64,000 nt of DNA. Origin: Paenibacillus sp. BIC5C1 (lineage in GTDB: Bacteria; Bacillota; Bacilli; Paenibacillales; Paenibacillaceae). The DNA lies in the NCBI RefSeq assembly GCF_032399705.1, contig NZ_CP135922.1:4712001-4776000 (forward strand), read 5' to 3'. Below are positions 1 through 7,676 of the stretch, piece by piece (within the stretch, counting starts at the first letter, position 1; every line of letters begins with the position of its first letter). A program made the translations under genes and the position numbers. Under the pieces are notes generated by a model. The model had not been told where the DNA came from, ran no database searches, and saw nothing but the letters and a program-made list of their open reading frames with translations.

Positions 1-975
1 AGCTGCCAATTCCTCGGTCTGATCCAAGGTTGCAATCGGGTCAAAGTACCATGAACGATCCGGACTCCAGATAAACACACGATCATTCTTGACGGCATCA
101 AGCGAATTCCATACCGGCTTAGACTTTAATTCCTCTACAGTCAGGTTGTCTGCCGTAAGAATAATGTAATCACCAGCAAAATCGGGTATGGATTCGGACG
201 AAACTTCAACAAGCTGATCTTTCATTAATATCTCTTTTTTGCCTGCTGGAGGATTCAATCCGAGAGCACTATACACAGCCTGACCTCCACGCCCAAAATT
301 ATCACCAAAGGCTAACGGTGCTTTATCGTAAAATTGCATAACTGATACTTCTGCATCTGCATCGATTGCTTCACTTACACGCTTCTTGGCATCTGCAATT
401 CGTCCATCGTAATCGGCCAACCATGACTCAGCCTCTTTTTCCTTGTTCAACGCTTTACCGAAATAAGCGATCTCTTCATGGGTATTTTTCAACTCTCCAT
501 AAGGAACAACAAGCGTAGGCGCAATTTTGCTAAAAGAATCAAACAAATCAGGATCACCTGTGACAATCAGGTCTGGTTGAAGTTCCAACACCTTTTCAAG
601 AGAAATGGTTTCGTATTCACCAATATTCTCTACGCCCTCAAGTGATTTGATAAAATAGGGATTCTTTAAATTCATTTCCGGTGTACCGACTGGTTTGATT
701 CCCAAAGCAATCAGGCTTCCCAAATATAAATCAACTACAATTCGTTTCGGTTCAGCCGGGACCATGATTTCTCCTTTAACCGTCGAGATAATCCGAGGCT
801 CGGAAGTGCTCGATTGGCTGTCTGCCGTTACTGTGCTAGAGGCATTCGAAGTCCCTTTGCTTTCGGCTGTTACTCCCCCAGAATTACTTGCTGTCCCTGG
901 CGAGCAGGCACTGAGCAGTAAAGTGAGGCTTAATAAAATACTAAGCAACATTCCCGTTCTTGTCTGTCTATTCAT
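1..975 (-). CDS. Iron-siderophore ABC transporter substrate-binding lipoprotein (3' end outside window)
   Basis: Periplasmic-binding-protein family (FecB/FhuD-like, PF01497 type) lipoprotein that would capture ferric siderophore at the outer face of the membrane. The ATG at 975 is preceded by a good ribosome-binding site (GGAGGG, 9 nt away). The protein opens with a hydrophobic signal and the lipobox LLLSAC, Cys24, followed by a Ser/Thr/Gly-rich linker of about 30 residues. Then come typical motifs: PAEPKRIVV, LGSLIALGIKPVG and LELQPDLIVTGD. It runs off the left window edge after 325 codons. A perfect Fur box lies 26-40 nt upstream of the ATG, so iron repression is likely. Oddity: its frame is open upstream into an AraC regulator with no stop between them. 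It may therefore be made as a separate lipoprotein, as the C-terminal part of a fusion, or both. Family assignment is confident; the exact siderophore is unknown. Confidence 0.85.
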   Translation of the reverse strand, partial: MNRQTRTGMLLSILLSLTLLLSACSPGTASNSGGVTAESKGTSNASSTVTADSQSSTSEPRIISTVKGEIMVPAEPKRIVVDLYLGSLIALGIKPVGTPEMNLKNPYFIKSLEGVENIGEYETISLEKVLELQPDLIVTGDPDLFDSFSKIAPTLVVPYGELKNTHEEIAYFGKALNKEKEAESWLADYDGRIADAKKRVSEAIDADAEVSVMQFYDKAPLAFGDNFGRGGQAVYSALGLNPPAGKKEILMKDQLVEVSSESIPDFAGDYIILTADNLTVEELKSKPVWNSLDAVKNDRVFIWSPDRSWYFDPIATLDQTEELAA

Positions 976-1929
976 GTACAATGACCCTCCGCGTTTATAT
1001 TGATAATGATTATCATCATCGTTATAAACATACCTTCCAGCTCTTTCGCTGGAAATGTCATTTCGCGCCAATGTTGATGTCAGATCAGGCCATTTTAAGG
1101 GTTCTGATGTTTGCTCCTTGAACTGAAGCGGAGAAACGCCTGTATGTTTTTTGAACATACGTCCCAGATAATATCCGTCCGGATAACCGATGCCTGCTGC
1201 AATCTCATCCAATGTAGCGTCGGTATGCAGCAGCATCTCCTTGGCCTTGAACAAACGGAACTGAATCAAATAGTCGATTGGACTATAACCCGTGGCCTGC
1301 TTGAACTTGCGGGACAGACTTCTGGGACTGCTGCCAATCTTCTCTGCCAGAACATGCAGCGTCAATGGCTCAGCATAAGAGGATTCCACAATTCCGATGA
1401 CTTTGCTGACCTGATCTGTAACGGAATACCGAGCTGCAGCATAAGGAATTTGTGCCGATACTTGCTCTACAAAAGGATAAAACAGGCTTTTTGCCTGAAA
1501 ATGATGTATGGGGTTCTTTTGATTCCATAATGTGTGTATCTGTTTAACTTGCTCATAAAGCACAACTGGTGAATTGGGGGGAAAACCATAGCTGAGCTGA
1601 AATGGATTCGTGCGCTCCAACATGTTTACTAAATCGGTTCTTCCTCCACTTGGCAAGCTTGATTTGTACATAAGGTAGAACAGGTTCAATCCGGATTGTC
1701 CAGCTTCAATATGCAGCACGCTTCCCTTTCCACCATGGAGAACATAAAAACGACTTACTTCATGCTTCTGATCGTTTATGGTCACATAGGCTTTACCCTG
1801 GATGGTGAACACAAACGTGCTCGCAGGGAATTTATATGTTAGCTCCTCAGCTGGCCCTAACTCCATATAACGTATATCCGCAATACTCACAGCAGCATAG
1901 TTCCAGAGTATGTAATAATTATTCCACAT
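1..1929 (-). CDS. AraC-family regulator whose frame continues into the substrate-binding protein (Btr-like arrangement; 3' end outside window)
   Basis: Residues from the ATG at 1929 give an N-terminal cupin-like sensing region, then two helix-turn-helix units: ...LTLHVLAEKIGSSPRSLSRKFKQ and ...LDEIAAGIGYPDGYYLGRMFKKHTGVSPLQFK, the AraC/XylS signature (roughly residues 175-275). I translated every codon from 1929 to 1 and found no stop. The regulator is thus in frame, through a roughly 40-residue linker, with the lipoprotein starting at 975. B. subtilis Btr (YbbB), an activator of the bacillibactin uptake genes, has the same AraC plus binding-protein order, but without a signal peptide inside. 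Start choice: an in-frame ATG at 1980 exists, but it abuts a Fur-like box and has no ribosome-binding site. The ATG at 1929 has GGAG 13 nt upstream, which is a weak site. Likely role: iron-uptake regulator responding to siderophore. Confidence 0.7.
   Translation of the reverse strand, partial: MWNNYYILWNYAAVSIADIRYMELGPAEELTYKFPASTFVFTIQGKAYVTINDQKHEVSRFYVLHGGKGSVLHIEAGQSGLNLFYLMYKSSLPSGGRTDLVNMLERTNPFQLSYGFPPNSPVVLYEQVKQIHTLWNQKNPIHHFQAKSLFYPFVEQVSAQIPYAAARYSVTDQVSKVIGIVESSYAEPLTLHVLAEKIGSSPRSLSRKFKQATGYSPIDYLIQFRLFKAKEMLLHTDATLDEIAAGIGYPDGYYLGRMFKKHTGVSPLQFKEQTSEPLKWPDLTSTLARNDISSERAGRYVYNDDDNHYQYKRGGSLYMNRQTRTGMLLSILLSLTLLLSACSPGTASNSGGVTAESKGTSNASSTVTADSQSSTSEPRIISTVKGEIMVPAEPKRIVVDLYLGSLIALGIKPVGTPEMNLKNPYFIKSLEGVENIGEYETISLEKVLELQPDLIVTGDPDLFDSFSKIAPTLVVPYGELKNTHEEIAYFGKALNKEKEAESWLADYDGRIADAKKRVSEAIDADAEVSVMQFYDKAPLAFGDNFGRGGQAVYSALGLNPPAGKKEILMKDQLVEVSSESIPDFAGDYIILTADNLTVEELKSKPVWNSLDAVKNDRVFIWSPDRSWYFDPIATLDQTEELAA
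1001..1015 (-). promoter_or_regulatory. Fur box (perfect 7-1-7 inverted repeat)
   Basis: TGATAATGATTATCA is an exact match to the Bacillus Fur 7-1-7 core TGATAATNATTATCA. It lies 26 nt upstream of the lipoprotein ATG at 975 and inside the open frame that joins it to the AraC regulator, where it encodes part of an Asp/Asn/His-rich linker. It predicts iron-dependent repression of an internal promoter for the lipoprotein. Confidence 0.85.
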
Positions 1930-1980
1930 TTCACTAACCCAACTCCGTCTAAATATATTGACCAAACAGTCCTTACTCAT

Positions 1981-1995
1981 TGATAACCATTATCA
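1981..1995 (-). promoter_or_regulatory. Fur-like box upstream of the AraC regulator
   Basis: TGATAACCATTATCA differs from the Fur 7-1-7 core at one position and is followed by another half-site (ATTATTATCA, to 2006). It directly abuts the alternative ATG at 1980. This suggests that the promoter lies here and that translation starts downstream, at 1929. It implies iron control of the regulator itself. Confidence 0.65.
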
Positions 1996-2122
1996 ATTAT
2001 TATCAGCAAGTAAGCAATACACAAGTGAAAGTCAACTTATTAGCGAGGAACCTTCATTTGCTTCTCGTAACATCCGATATACGTAAGTAGATCCACGATA
2101 TAACGAAGAAGGGGAAAAGACC

Positions 2123-2932
2123 ATGAATTCAATTTCACCTGCGTCCAAAAGCAGCATCACCCCCGGTAGCCAAGTCTCCAGCAGAGATAAGGAAATTCAG
2201 GGACTTATGAAACAAAAAATTAGGCTGAATGAGGAACTACAATCCGTCAAATCCAATGATCAGTTGGACTCCAAAATTAAGGCCGAGCGAATTAAATCTA
2301 TAACGAGTTTCATCCAACAGGTCGATAATCAAATCGCTCAAATCAAAAGCGAGGAGATTCAAGAAAAAAATAAATTGAAGCAGTCTGAGCAACCTAAGCA
2401 ACAACAGCCGCAACCGTCTGAGCTCTCTAGCGAAAATCAGGCTCCGGCAATGGGTCATCTAATCAAACATAGCCAGACTTATGATCAGTTAGGCAAACTG
2501 GTCGGTTTGCGTGATCGCATGCACGGGTCAATACAAACATTAGAAGGAGAAACTCGCTTCGACCGGATCGTTCTCGATAATGATGTAGGAAACGACATGG
2601 GTAAGTCGATGATGCTGGAGAACGCGGAACAAACCGTTTTTCAAATGAAGCGTGAGATGGTCCAAGAGATTGATTCTCAAATCCGCAAAGTTGATCAGTC
2701 CATCGGGGAAAAATTGAAAGAAATCAACCAACCTGTACCAACAGAAGCTGCCCATTCGACTCCACCATCTCATACAGATGGAGATCAGGAAGTGAGTAAA
2801 GAAAATAGGACCGAAAACAAATCGAAGAACTCCAATGGTGTGCAGGGTGATAAAGACACAGGAAAAATACAAGAGACGCAATCAAATTCATCCCCTGCCC
2901 CACCCTACACTACACTCGACATTCGGGTTTAA
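2123..2932 (+). CDS. FlxA-like coiled-coil protein, function unknown
   Basis: A 269-residue hydrophilic protein with no signal peptide or membrane segment, preceded by AAGGGG 9 nt before the ATG. The N-terminus is Ser/Pro-rich. Residues 20-75 and 170-195 are heptad-like, charged and Gln-rich ([29 protein letters not shown]), as in the FlxA-like family (PF14282 type). The C-terminal 70 residues are low complexity (Ser/Asn/Pro/Lys). It stands alone on the plus strand, with its own terminator, between an iron-uptake locus and c-di-GMP genes. FlxA in E. coli is a sigma-28-dependent gene of unknown function; no motility gene is nearby here. The family call is moderate and no function can be given. 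Confidence 0.6.
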   Translation: MNSISPASKSSITPGSQVSSRDKEIQGLMKQKIRLNEELQSVKSNDQLDSKIKAERIKSITSFIQQVDNQIAQIKSEEIQEKNKLKQSEQPKQQQPQPSELSSENQAPAMGHLIKHSQTYDQLGKLVGLRDRMHGSIQTLEGETRFDRIVLDNDVGNDMGKSMMLENAEQTVFQMKREMVQEIDSQIRKVDQSIGEKLKEINQPVPTEAAHSTPPSHTDGDQEVSKENRTENKSKNSNGVQGDKDTGKIQETQSNSSPAPPYTTLDIRV

Positions 2933-2965
2933 TTAGATTACATAATGGATAACAATTCCGCAATT

Positions 2966-3014
2966 AAAAACCGTTATTTACAGGTCCCTTTTACCTGATG
3001 AATAACGGTTTTTT
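2966..3014 (+). terminator. Rho-independent terminator after the FlxA-like gene
   Basis: Inverted repeat AAAAACCGTTATTTACAGG ... CCTGATGAATAACGGTTTTTT, a strong stem with a T-run on the plus strand. It could also serve the convergent GGDEF gene. Confidence 0.8.
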
Positions 3015-3045
3015 CCGCAGCTAATAAATCTCCCGACAGTTATGG

Positions 3046-4026
3046 TTATACAGCTTCCTCATTCCCACAAATAATGCTGCCATTCACCGATTTACATACT
3101 TTTTTTATCCGTGTCGCCTCACTCACAATTTGATCAATGTTTTGATATTGTTGTCTTTGATTCGTGACCACAGCGATCGACACCGATACAAGCGGTATAG
3201 GTCGGTTCAGTCCAGAACGCCCTTCTCCCAACACATACTGATTATCCAAGTCCTCCTGATTGTAAAACGTTCCCTTGATCTTCTCAAAACCTGTTATCAC
3301 CTCTTCACAAACGTACCTAAAGTCATGATGATTTAATATCGCAATAAAATCGTCTCCACCGATATGGCCAAGAAAAGCTTCTGGAAAAACAAAAAGTTTA
3401 CGGAGCAGATTAGCAGTAGCTTGAATAAGTTGATCCCCCATTTTGAACCCATAGCTATCATTGTAGGATTTAAAGTGATCCAAATCTATGTATAGAACAC
3501 TAAAATCATCAAGCTGCAGTAACTGATACAATCGTTCATCTATAATTCTGTTACCTGGAAGACCTGTCAAGGGATTCATAAAAATCGCCATTTCGGCTCG
3601 AACATCCGCAACAGCAAGCAGCAAACGTCGAATACTAACTGCTCCATACAAAACGCCTTCGGCTGTTATAAGCACTAGATCGTATAACTCTTCTTCAGAT
3701 CGATTCATAGCCAGTATGCTTACATCCGTAATCTGTTCAGCGTAATCGACGACCAGTGCCCGGGCATTCATAACCAGTTCCACAGGGCGTCCCATATACA
3801 AATTATAGCCATACTGTGTACCAATCTGCTGGAAGAACCGAGCTCGCATCATTAATGACACAGCTTGTTCTCCCATAACTGCTACACCTTCCAGATTTGG
3901 ATTCGATTTGAAAAGATGATAGACAATATCACATTTTGTTTCAGGCGCTACTACAGGAATCGTTTCGGCTATCTCACCTATTTGCGTAAATATACCATTC
4001 GCCTCCTCTATACATAGCCATGCCAT
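3046..4026 (-). CDS. CBS-domain GGDEF protein (putative diguanylate cyclase, GGDDF active site)
   Basis: 326 residues. The N-terminal ~165 residues resemble a CBS pair (NPNLEGVAVMGEQAVSLMMRARFF; AEGVLYGAVSIRRLL). The C-terminal half is a GGDEF domain (DPLTGLPGN-like start MNPLTGLPGN; VLYIDLDHFKSYND; HIGGDDF; VSVSIAVV). The signature is GGDDF, not GGDEF/GGEEF, and the allosteric RxxD site five residues upstream reads FPEA. Product inhibition is therefore probably absent, and activity is uncertain. The gene is 24 nt downstream of, and in the same frame as, an EAL gene, separated by three TAG codons. EAL-CBS-GGDEF is a known single-chain order, so the two may be a split version. The start has no clear ribosome-binding site, which suggests translational coupling. 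It would make or sense c-di-GMP in the cytoplasm. Confidence 0.8.
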   Translation of the reverse strand: MAWLCIEEANGIFTQIGEIAETIPVVAPETKCDIVYHLFKSNPNLEGVAVMGEQAVSLMMRARFFQQIGTQYGYNLYMGRPVELVMNARALVVDYAEQITDVSILAMNRSEEELYDLVLITAEGVLYGAVSIRRLLLAVADVRAEMAIFMNPLTGLPGNRIIDERLYQLLQLDDFSVLYIDLDHFKSYNDSYGFKMGDQLIQATANLLRKLFVFPEAFLGHIGGDDFIAILNHHDFRYVCEEVITGFEKIKGTFYNQEDLDNQYVLGEGRSGLNRPIPLVSVSIAVVTNQRQQYQNIDQIVSEATRIKKVCKSVNGSIICGNEEAV

Positions 4027-4050
4027 CTACTTTTTAAATCTCTAATTCCC

Positions 4051-4908
4051 CTATGGAAAAGATAAGGGAGACGGCCTTAATACTGTATCAGGCCTTCCAA
4101 GTGCATAACCCTGACCGTATTCGATACCTTCACGTCGCAAAAATTGAATTTCCTCGTAACGCTCAATACCTTCTGCAATGATACTCGTCCCCGAGTCGGC
4201 AGCAAATTGCTTAAGGATCCTTACTATGTGCTGCTGATCCGGATGTGTGTCCACTCGACTAATCAGTGCTCTGTCCAATTTGATAAAATCCGGCTTTAGA
4301 CTTACAATCGCCTTAAGACTGCTATATCCGGAACCCGCATCATCAATGGCAATTCGAAAACCCTGTGAGCGATAATTCGATAGAATGCGTTCGAACTCTA
4401 CATAGTCATGAACTGCCTGTTTTTCAGTTAGCTCAAAGACAACTTGCTCAGGAGATAAACCATAACTGTTTAATAGACTGATTGTTTCTCCACTGCGATA
4501 TGTGGAATCGGCTAAAACCTGAGGATGTATATTTAAAAAAACGACGGTATTGTCAGGATATCGCTCTGTAGTTAAAGAGGCTCTGAATCGTTCAATCGAA
4601 ATCTCACGACAGAAGCGCTCAAATGTGAACACCTGATCCGTATGACCAATAAATTGATAAAAAGCTTCTGCATTCGGAAAAAGATCAGATATGGGAGGAC
4701 GGTTTAATATCTCGTAACCAAGACATTGACCGCTCTGCAGATCTAGGATTGGCTGAAAATATGTAGTAAGCATTCGATTACGCATAATTTTTTGCAGTCC
4801 TTTGAATTGCCTGTAACTAAGCATAGAATGTTGACATGATTTACTTGCATATTTCAAAGAATTGTATATTTCATTTATGTATGTACTGAAAAAAGTCGTT
4901 CTCTTCAT
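4051..4908 (-). CDS. EAL-domain c-di-GMP phosphodiesterase
   Basis: Hydrolyses c-di-GMP to pGpG. The EAL-domain catalytic set is present: ExL as YEILNR, Asn in VFLNIHP, Glu in FELTE, the Asp pair in IAIDDAGSGYSSL, Lys in DFIKLDRALI, Glu in IIAEGIE, Gln in YGQGYALGRP. It should therefore be enzymatically active. About 45 residues precede the domain, with no membrane segment. Start: an ATG at 4917 directly touches AAAGG. The ATG three codons later (4908) has AAAGG 9 nt away and is preferred. Its partner downstream encodes CBS-GGDEF, so the pair probably sets local c-di-GMP. Confidence 0.88.
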   Translation of the reverse strand: MKRTTFFSTYINEIYNSLKYASKSCQHSMLSYRQFKGLQKIMRNRMLTTYFQPILDLQSGQCLGYEILNRPPISDLFPNAEAFYQFIGHTDQVFTFERFCREISIERFRASLTTERYPDNTVVFLNIHPQVLADSTYRSGETISLLNSYGLSPEQVVFELTEKQAVHDYVEFERILSNYRSQGFRIAIDDAGSGYSSLKAIVSLKPDFIKLDRALISRVDTHPDQQHIVRILKQFAADSGTSIIAEGIERYEEIQFLRREGIEYGQGYALGRPDTVLRPSPLSFP

Positions 4909-5216
4909 ATATTTCATCCTTTATACCTATAATGATTATCTTGTCAGTGGTCACATCGTACCACTTTCCTGCTGAGAAAGCGTTAACTGCAAGTAAAAGT
5001 TTGTAAAAAATTTCACCCTTCCAAATATATATCTGAGAAGCCACACTGAAGCCTCTTCTGTTTATCATAGGTTATTCGATTTCTTTAATGGAATTTTATA
5101 GTATTGAAAAAACACCACGTTTTTATTGGTCTTGATAGACTCAATAAAAACGTGGTGTTCCTTATGTGTAAATAAGTTTAATTTATTTGTTCAGATGATC
5201 ACTATTCCTGATCCTT
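4909..5216. other. Intergenic region between the EAL gene and spo0A
   Basis: About 300 bases with no supported gene. They hold the upstream sequence of the EAL gene and, at 5111-5159, the spo0A terminator. A short minus-strand open frame here overlaps the EAL start in another frame and has no ribosome-binding site. Confidence 0.5.
5111..5159 (-). terminator. spo0A terminator
   Basis: Perfect 18-bp inverted repeat AACACCACGTTTTTATTG / CAATAAAAACGTGGTGTT with a 13-nt loop. On the minus strand it runs into a TTTTTT tract, so it ends spo0A transcription. Confidence 0.85.
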
Positions 5217-6032
5217 TCAGGACACCTTATGCTCAATTCTAAGCTTATCAGCAACCATCGCGATGAATTCCGAATTCGTCGGTTTCGACTTGCTGATATT
5301 GATCGTATAGCCAAACAGATGGCTGATGCTATCGATGTTGCCGCGTGTCCAAGCCACTTCAATGGCATGACGGATGGCACGTTCGACGCGAGACGGCGTT
5401 GTTTTGAATTTTTCGGCAATCGCCGGATACAGTGTTTTCGTGATAGCACCCAAAATTTCGATATTGTTATACACCATAGTGATGGCTTCGCGTAAATACT
5501 GATATCCTTTAATATGCGCAGGAACGCCGATTTCATGTATGATGGACGTAATACTTGCATCCAAATTTTTGTGTTTACCCATCGGCACCACGTTGGACTT
5601 GTTCATAAACATCGATGACCCGCCACCACCACCTGTGGAGATTGTAGTTTGCGTGCCAACCAGTTGACGTACACGATTCGCGAGCACTTCCATGTCAAAC
5701 GGTTTCAGGATGTAATAAGAAGCTCCGAGTTGCACGGCACGCTGCGTGATATTCTCTTGTCCGAAAGCCGTAAGCATAATGACTTTGGGCTGTGGAGACA
5801 GATTCAGGTTGCGCAGACGCTCCAGTACACCCAGTCCATCCAGGTGAGGCATAATAATATCCAGAATGAGTACATCCGGTACATCGCGAGTCTGCTCCAG
5901 CAACTGCAGCACTTCTTCTCCATTGTAAGCAATTCCAGTTACTTCCATATCTTCCTGTTCTGATATATATTCGGCAAGCAAATTCGTAAATTCACGATTA
6001 TCATCGGCCAGCAATACCTCAATTTTTTGCAA
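5217..6032 (-). CDS. spo0A: Sporulation master response regulator Spo0A
   Basis: Phosphorelay output regulator that activates and represses early sporulation genes by binding 0A boxes. The receiver domain (residues 1-125) has the acidic pair DD at 10-11, phospho-acceptor Asp at about 58 (VLILDIIMP), Thr in MLTAFG and Lys in YYILKPFD. A Gly-rich hinge (TGGGGGSS) leads to the Spo0A-specific DNA-binding domain, with [17 protein letters not shown] and ending [17 protein letters not shown]. The start is TTG at 6032, chosen because AAAGGAGG lies 8 nt upstream and the protein then begins [14 protein letters not shown] like B. subtilis Spo0A; the ATG at 6071 lacks a site. 271 residues, family length. 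It follows spoIVB as in Bacillus. Three 0A boxes upstream suggest autoregulation. Confidence 0.97.
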   Translation of the reverse strand: MQKIEVLLADDNREFTNLLAEYISEQEDMEVTGIAYNGEEVLQLLEQTRDVPDVLILDIIMPHLDGLGVLERLRNLNLSPQPKVIMLTAFGQENITQRAVQLGASYYILKPFDMEVLANRVRQLVGTQTTISTGGGGGSSMFMNKSNVVPMGKHKNLDASITSIIHEIGVPAHIKGYQYLREAITMVYNNIEILGAITKTLYPAIAEKFKTTPSRVERAIRHAIEVAWTRGNIDSISHLFGYTINISKSKPTNSEFIAMVADKLRIEHKVS

Positions 6033-6089
6033 AACGGTATCCTCCTTTAATTTAAACATCGTTTCGTACATTTCCTTACAGGTTAAATT

Positions 6090-6207
6090 TTCGACACAGG
6101 GGAGGAAATTCCTTCTGTCGAAAATTATTTTTCTTTATTTTTTTTTCTCATTGCTATATAATAAATAATTTATTTCATTATCCGATATTATATGTTTACA
6201 TTCGACA
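6090..6207 (-). promoter_or_regulatory. spo0A promoter region with three 0A boxes
   Basis: Exact 0A boxes (TGTCGAA or its complement TTCGACA) lie at 6090-6096, 6116-6122 and 6201-6207, all between spoIVB and the spo0A start. The family rule is that Spo0A~P binds TGTCGAA, and spo0A is autoregulated in B. subtilis. A very T/A-rich stretch at 6121-6180 is the likely promoter core. Confidence 0.8.
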
Positions 6208-6209
6208 AA

Positions 6210-6246
6210 AAAACCTTAAGGAGGTTAACCCGCCTTAAGGTTTTTT
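6210..6246 (-). terminator. spoIVB terminator overlapping its stop codon
   Basis: Inverted repeat AAAACCTTAAGG ... CCTTAAGGTTTT around the spoIVB TAA (6225-6227). The minus-strand T-run merges directly into the distal 0A box TGTCGAA at 6201-6207, so the terminator and the spo0A control region touch. Confidence 0.75.
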
Positions 6247-7556
6247 GCATGTTCCTTTTTCATCATGACTCCTGCATCTTGTAACATCCACTCAATGAAG
6301 CAACCATAACCTGATTTCGGATCATTGACGAACACATGCGTCACGGCACCAATGAGTTTTCCGTTTTGCACAATGGGACTACCGCTCATGCCTTGTACAA
6401 TGCCTCCGGTCTTATCGAGCAGCTTCGGATCTGTGATACGTAGCACCAGGCCTTTGGTGGCCGGTTCGGATTGATCTGCTACGTGTACAATATCAATTGA
6501 GAAACGCTCCACCTGCTGACCCTCAACAACTGTGAGAATTTCTGCAGGACCTTCTTTTACTTCATGGGAGAAAGCAACAGGAATGCCTTTAGAATACAAG
6601 CTATGTTCAGGATTACCGGACATTTTACCAAAGATACCAAAAGCAGTATTACGTTCAATATTGCCTAAAATTTTACTTTCTTTCAGGAAATGAGCTCGTT
6701 TTTCACCCGGATCACCGGATTCACTCTTAGAAATTGACGTTACATTGGACTGAACAATCTGACCACTGCCAACAACGATGGAGGTCTGAGTGTTCATATC
6801 CGTAATGACATGTCCCAGAGCGCCATATACGCCTTGATCCGGAGCGTAGAAGGTTAATGTTCCTACACCTGCGGCGGAGTCACGAATGTACAATCCAAGC
6901 CTCCAGGCTTTGTCTTCCGCATCATAGGCCGGTGTCAAACGGGTTTTAACCGTTTCTTTGCCGCGTTTTAATACAACATCAATACCTTTTTTGCTCTTGC
7001 CTGCGAGTTCAACCGCTTCAGCTACACCCGATACACCATCAAGGCGTTTACCGTCCATATGGGTAATCAGATCTCCAAGCTTGATGCCTGCTGATTCTCC
7101 AGGGGATACACGTTCATCTTGTCCAGAACGAACCAGATGGTGACCTACGACCAGAATACCTGCAGATTTTACTTTGACGCCAATCGTTTGACCCCCGGGT
7201 ACAACACGCAAATCCGGGATCACGTTTACGTTAACCGTTTTTACCGGAATTTTGCCCCACAACTTCAACGTTAATTTGGCCTGCCCCGTTTGTTGGGGGT
7301 GAAGATGCAAAGGTTGTTGCTTCGTTACGTGGACCGCAGTTTCCTTTCCATCAAAACCAACGATGTCAGGACGATCTACAACAGCGCTTGAAGCAGCCGG
7401 TACAGCGAGATGAACGTCAGCCTGCCTGCCTGCAAATACCTGTAGTTCATCAGGCAATGAAGCATAACTTTGCACAGGCTGAATGGCCTGGCTGATCACA
7501 CATAGAAAGAAGGCAAATAAAAGACCTAGCAATTTCTTCCTGAGGGGGGAATTCAA
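6225..7556 (-). CDS. spoIVB: SpoIVB serine peptidase, forespore sigma-K checkpoint signal
   Basis: Secreted from the forespore, where it cleaves SpoIVFA to release pro-sigma-K processing. Residues 5-32 are a signal/anchor helix. A PDZ domain follows at about 120-205 (SAGIKLGDLITHMDGKRL), then the S55 peptidase domain with catalytic His249 (GALGHVITD) and Ser391 (VQGMSGSPIVQNG). 443 residues, close to the Bacillus protein. The start is TTG at 7556, with GGGAG about 11 nt upstream. It sits between recN and spo0A as in B. subtilis. It probably has a sigma-G/F-type promoter in the 120-nt gap to recN, not resolved by eye. Confidence 0.95.
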   Translation of the reverse strand: MNSPLRKKLLGLLFAFFLCVISQAIQPVQSYASLPDELQVFAGRQADVHLAVPAASSAVVDRPDIVGFDGKETAVHVTKQQPLHLHPQQTGQAKLTLKLWGKIPVKTVNVNVIPDLRVVPGGQTIGVKVKSAGILVVGHHLVRSGQDERVSPGESAGIKLGDLITHMDGKRLDGVSGVAEAVELAGKSKKGIDVVLKRGKETVKTRLTPAYDAEDKAWRLGLYIRDSAAGVGTLTFYAPDQGVYGALGHVITDMNTQTSIVVGSGQIVQSNVTSISKSESGDPGEKRAHFLKESKILGNIERNTAFGIFGKMSGNPEHSLYSKGIPVAFSHEVKEGPAEILTVVEGQQVERFSIDIVHVADQSEPATKGLVLRITDPKLLDKTGGIVQGMSGSPIVQNGKLIGAVTHVFVNDPKSGYGCFIEWMLQDAGVMMKKEHAKNLKAG

Positions 7557-7676
7557 TGGCTGTCACACTCCCTTTGCTTCTTTCGCTTGACGAAAGGTGG
7601 TCGCCAATTGCGTACCTATAAGATAACCTCGCCCCCAGGCTTTTATTACTGTCAATCATTACGCCAGCCGCTCGTT

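Noticed and set aside
4871..5068. Small minus-strand open frame upstream of the EAL gene
   Set aside because: Overlaps the EAL start in another frame, no ribosome-binding site, no recognisable features.
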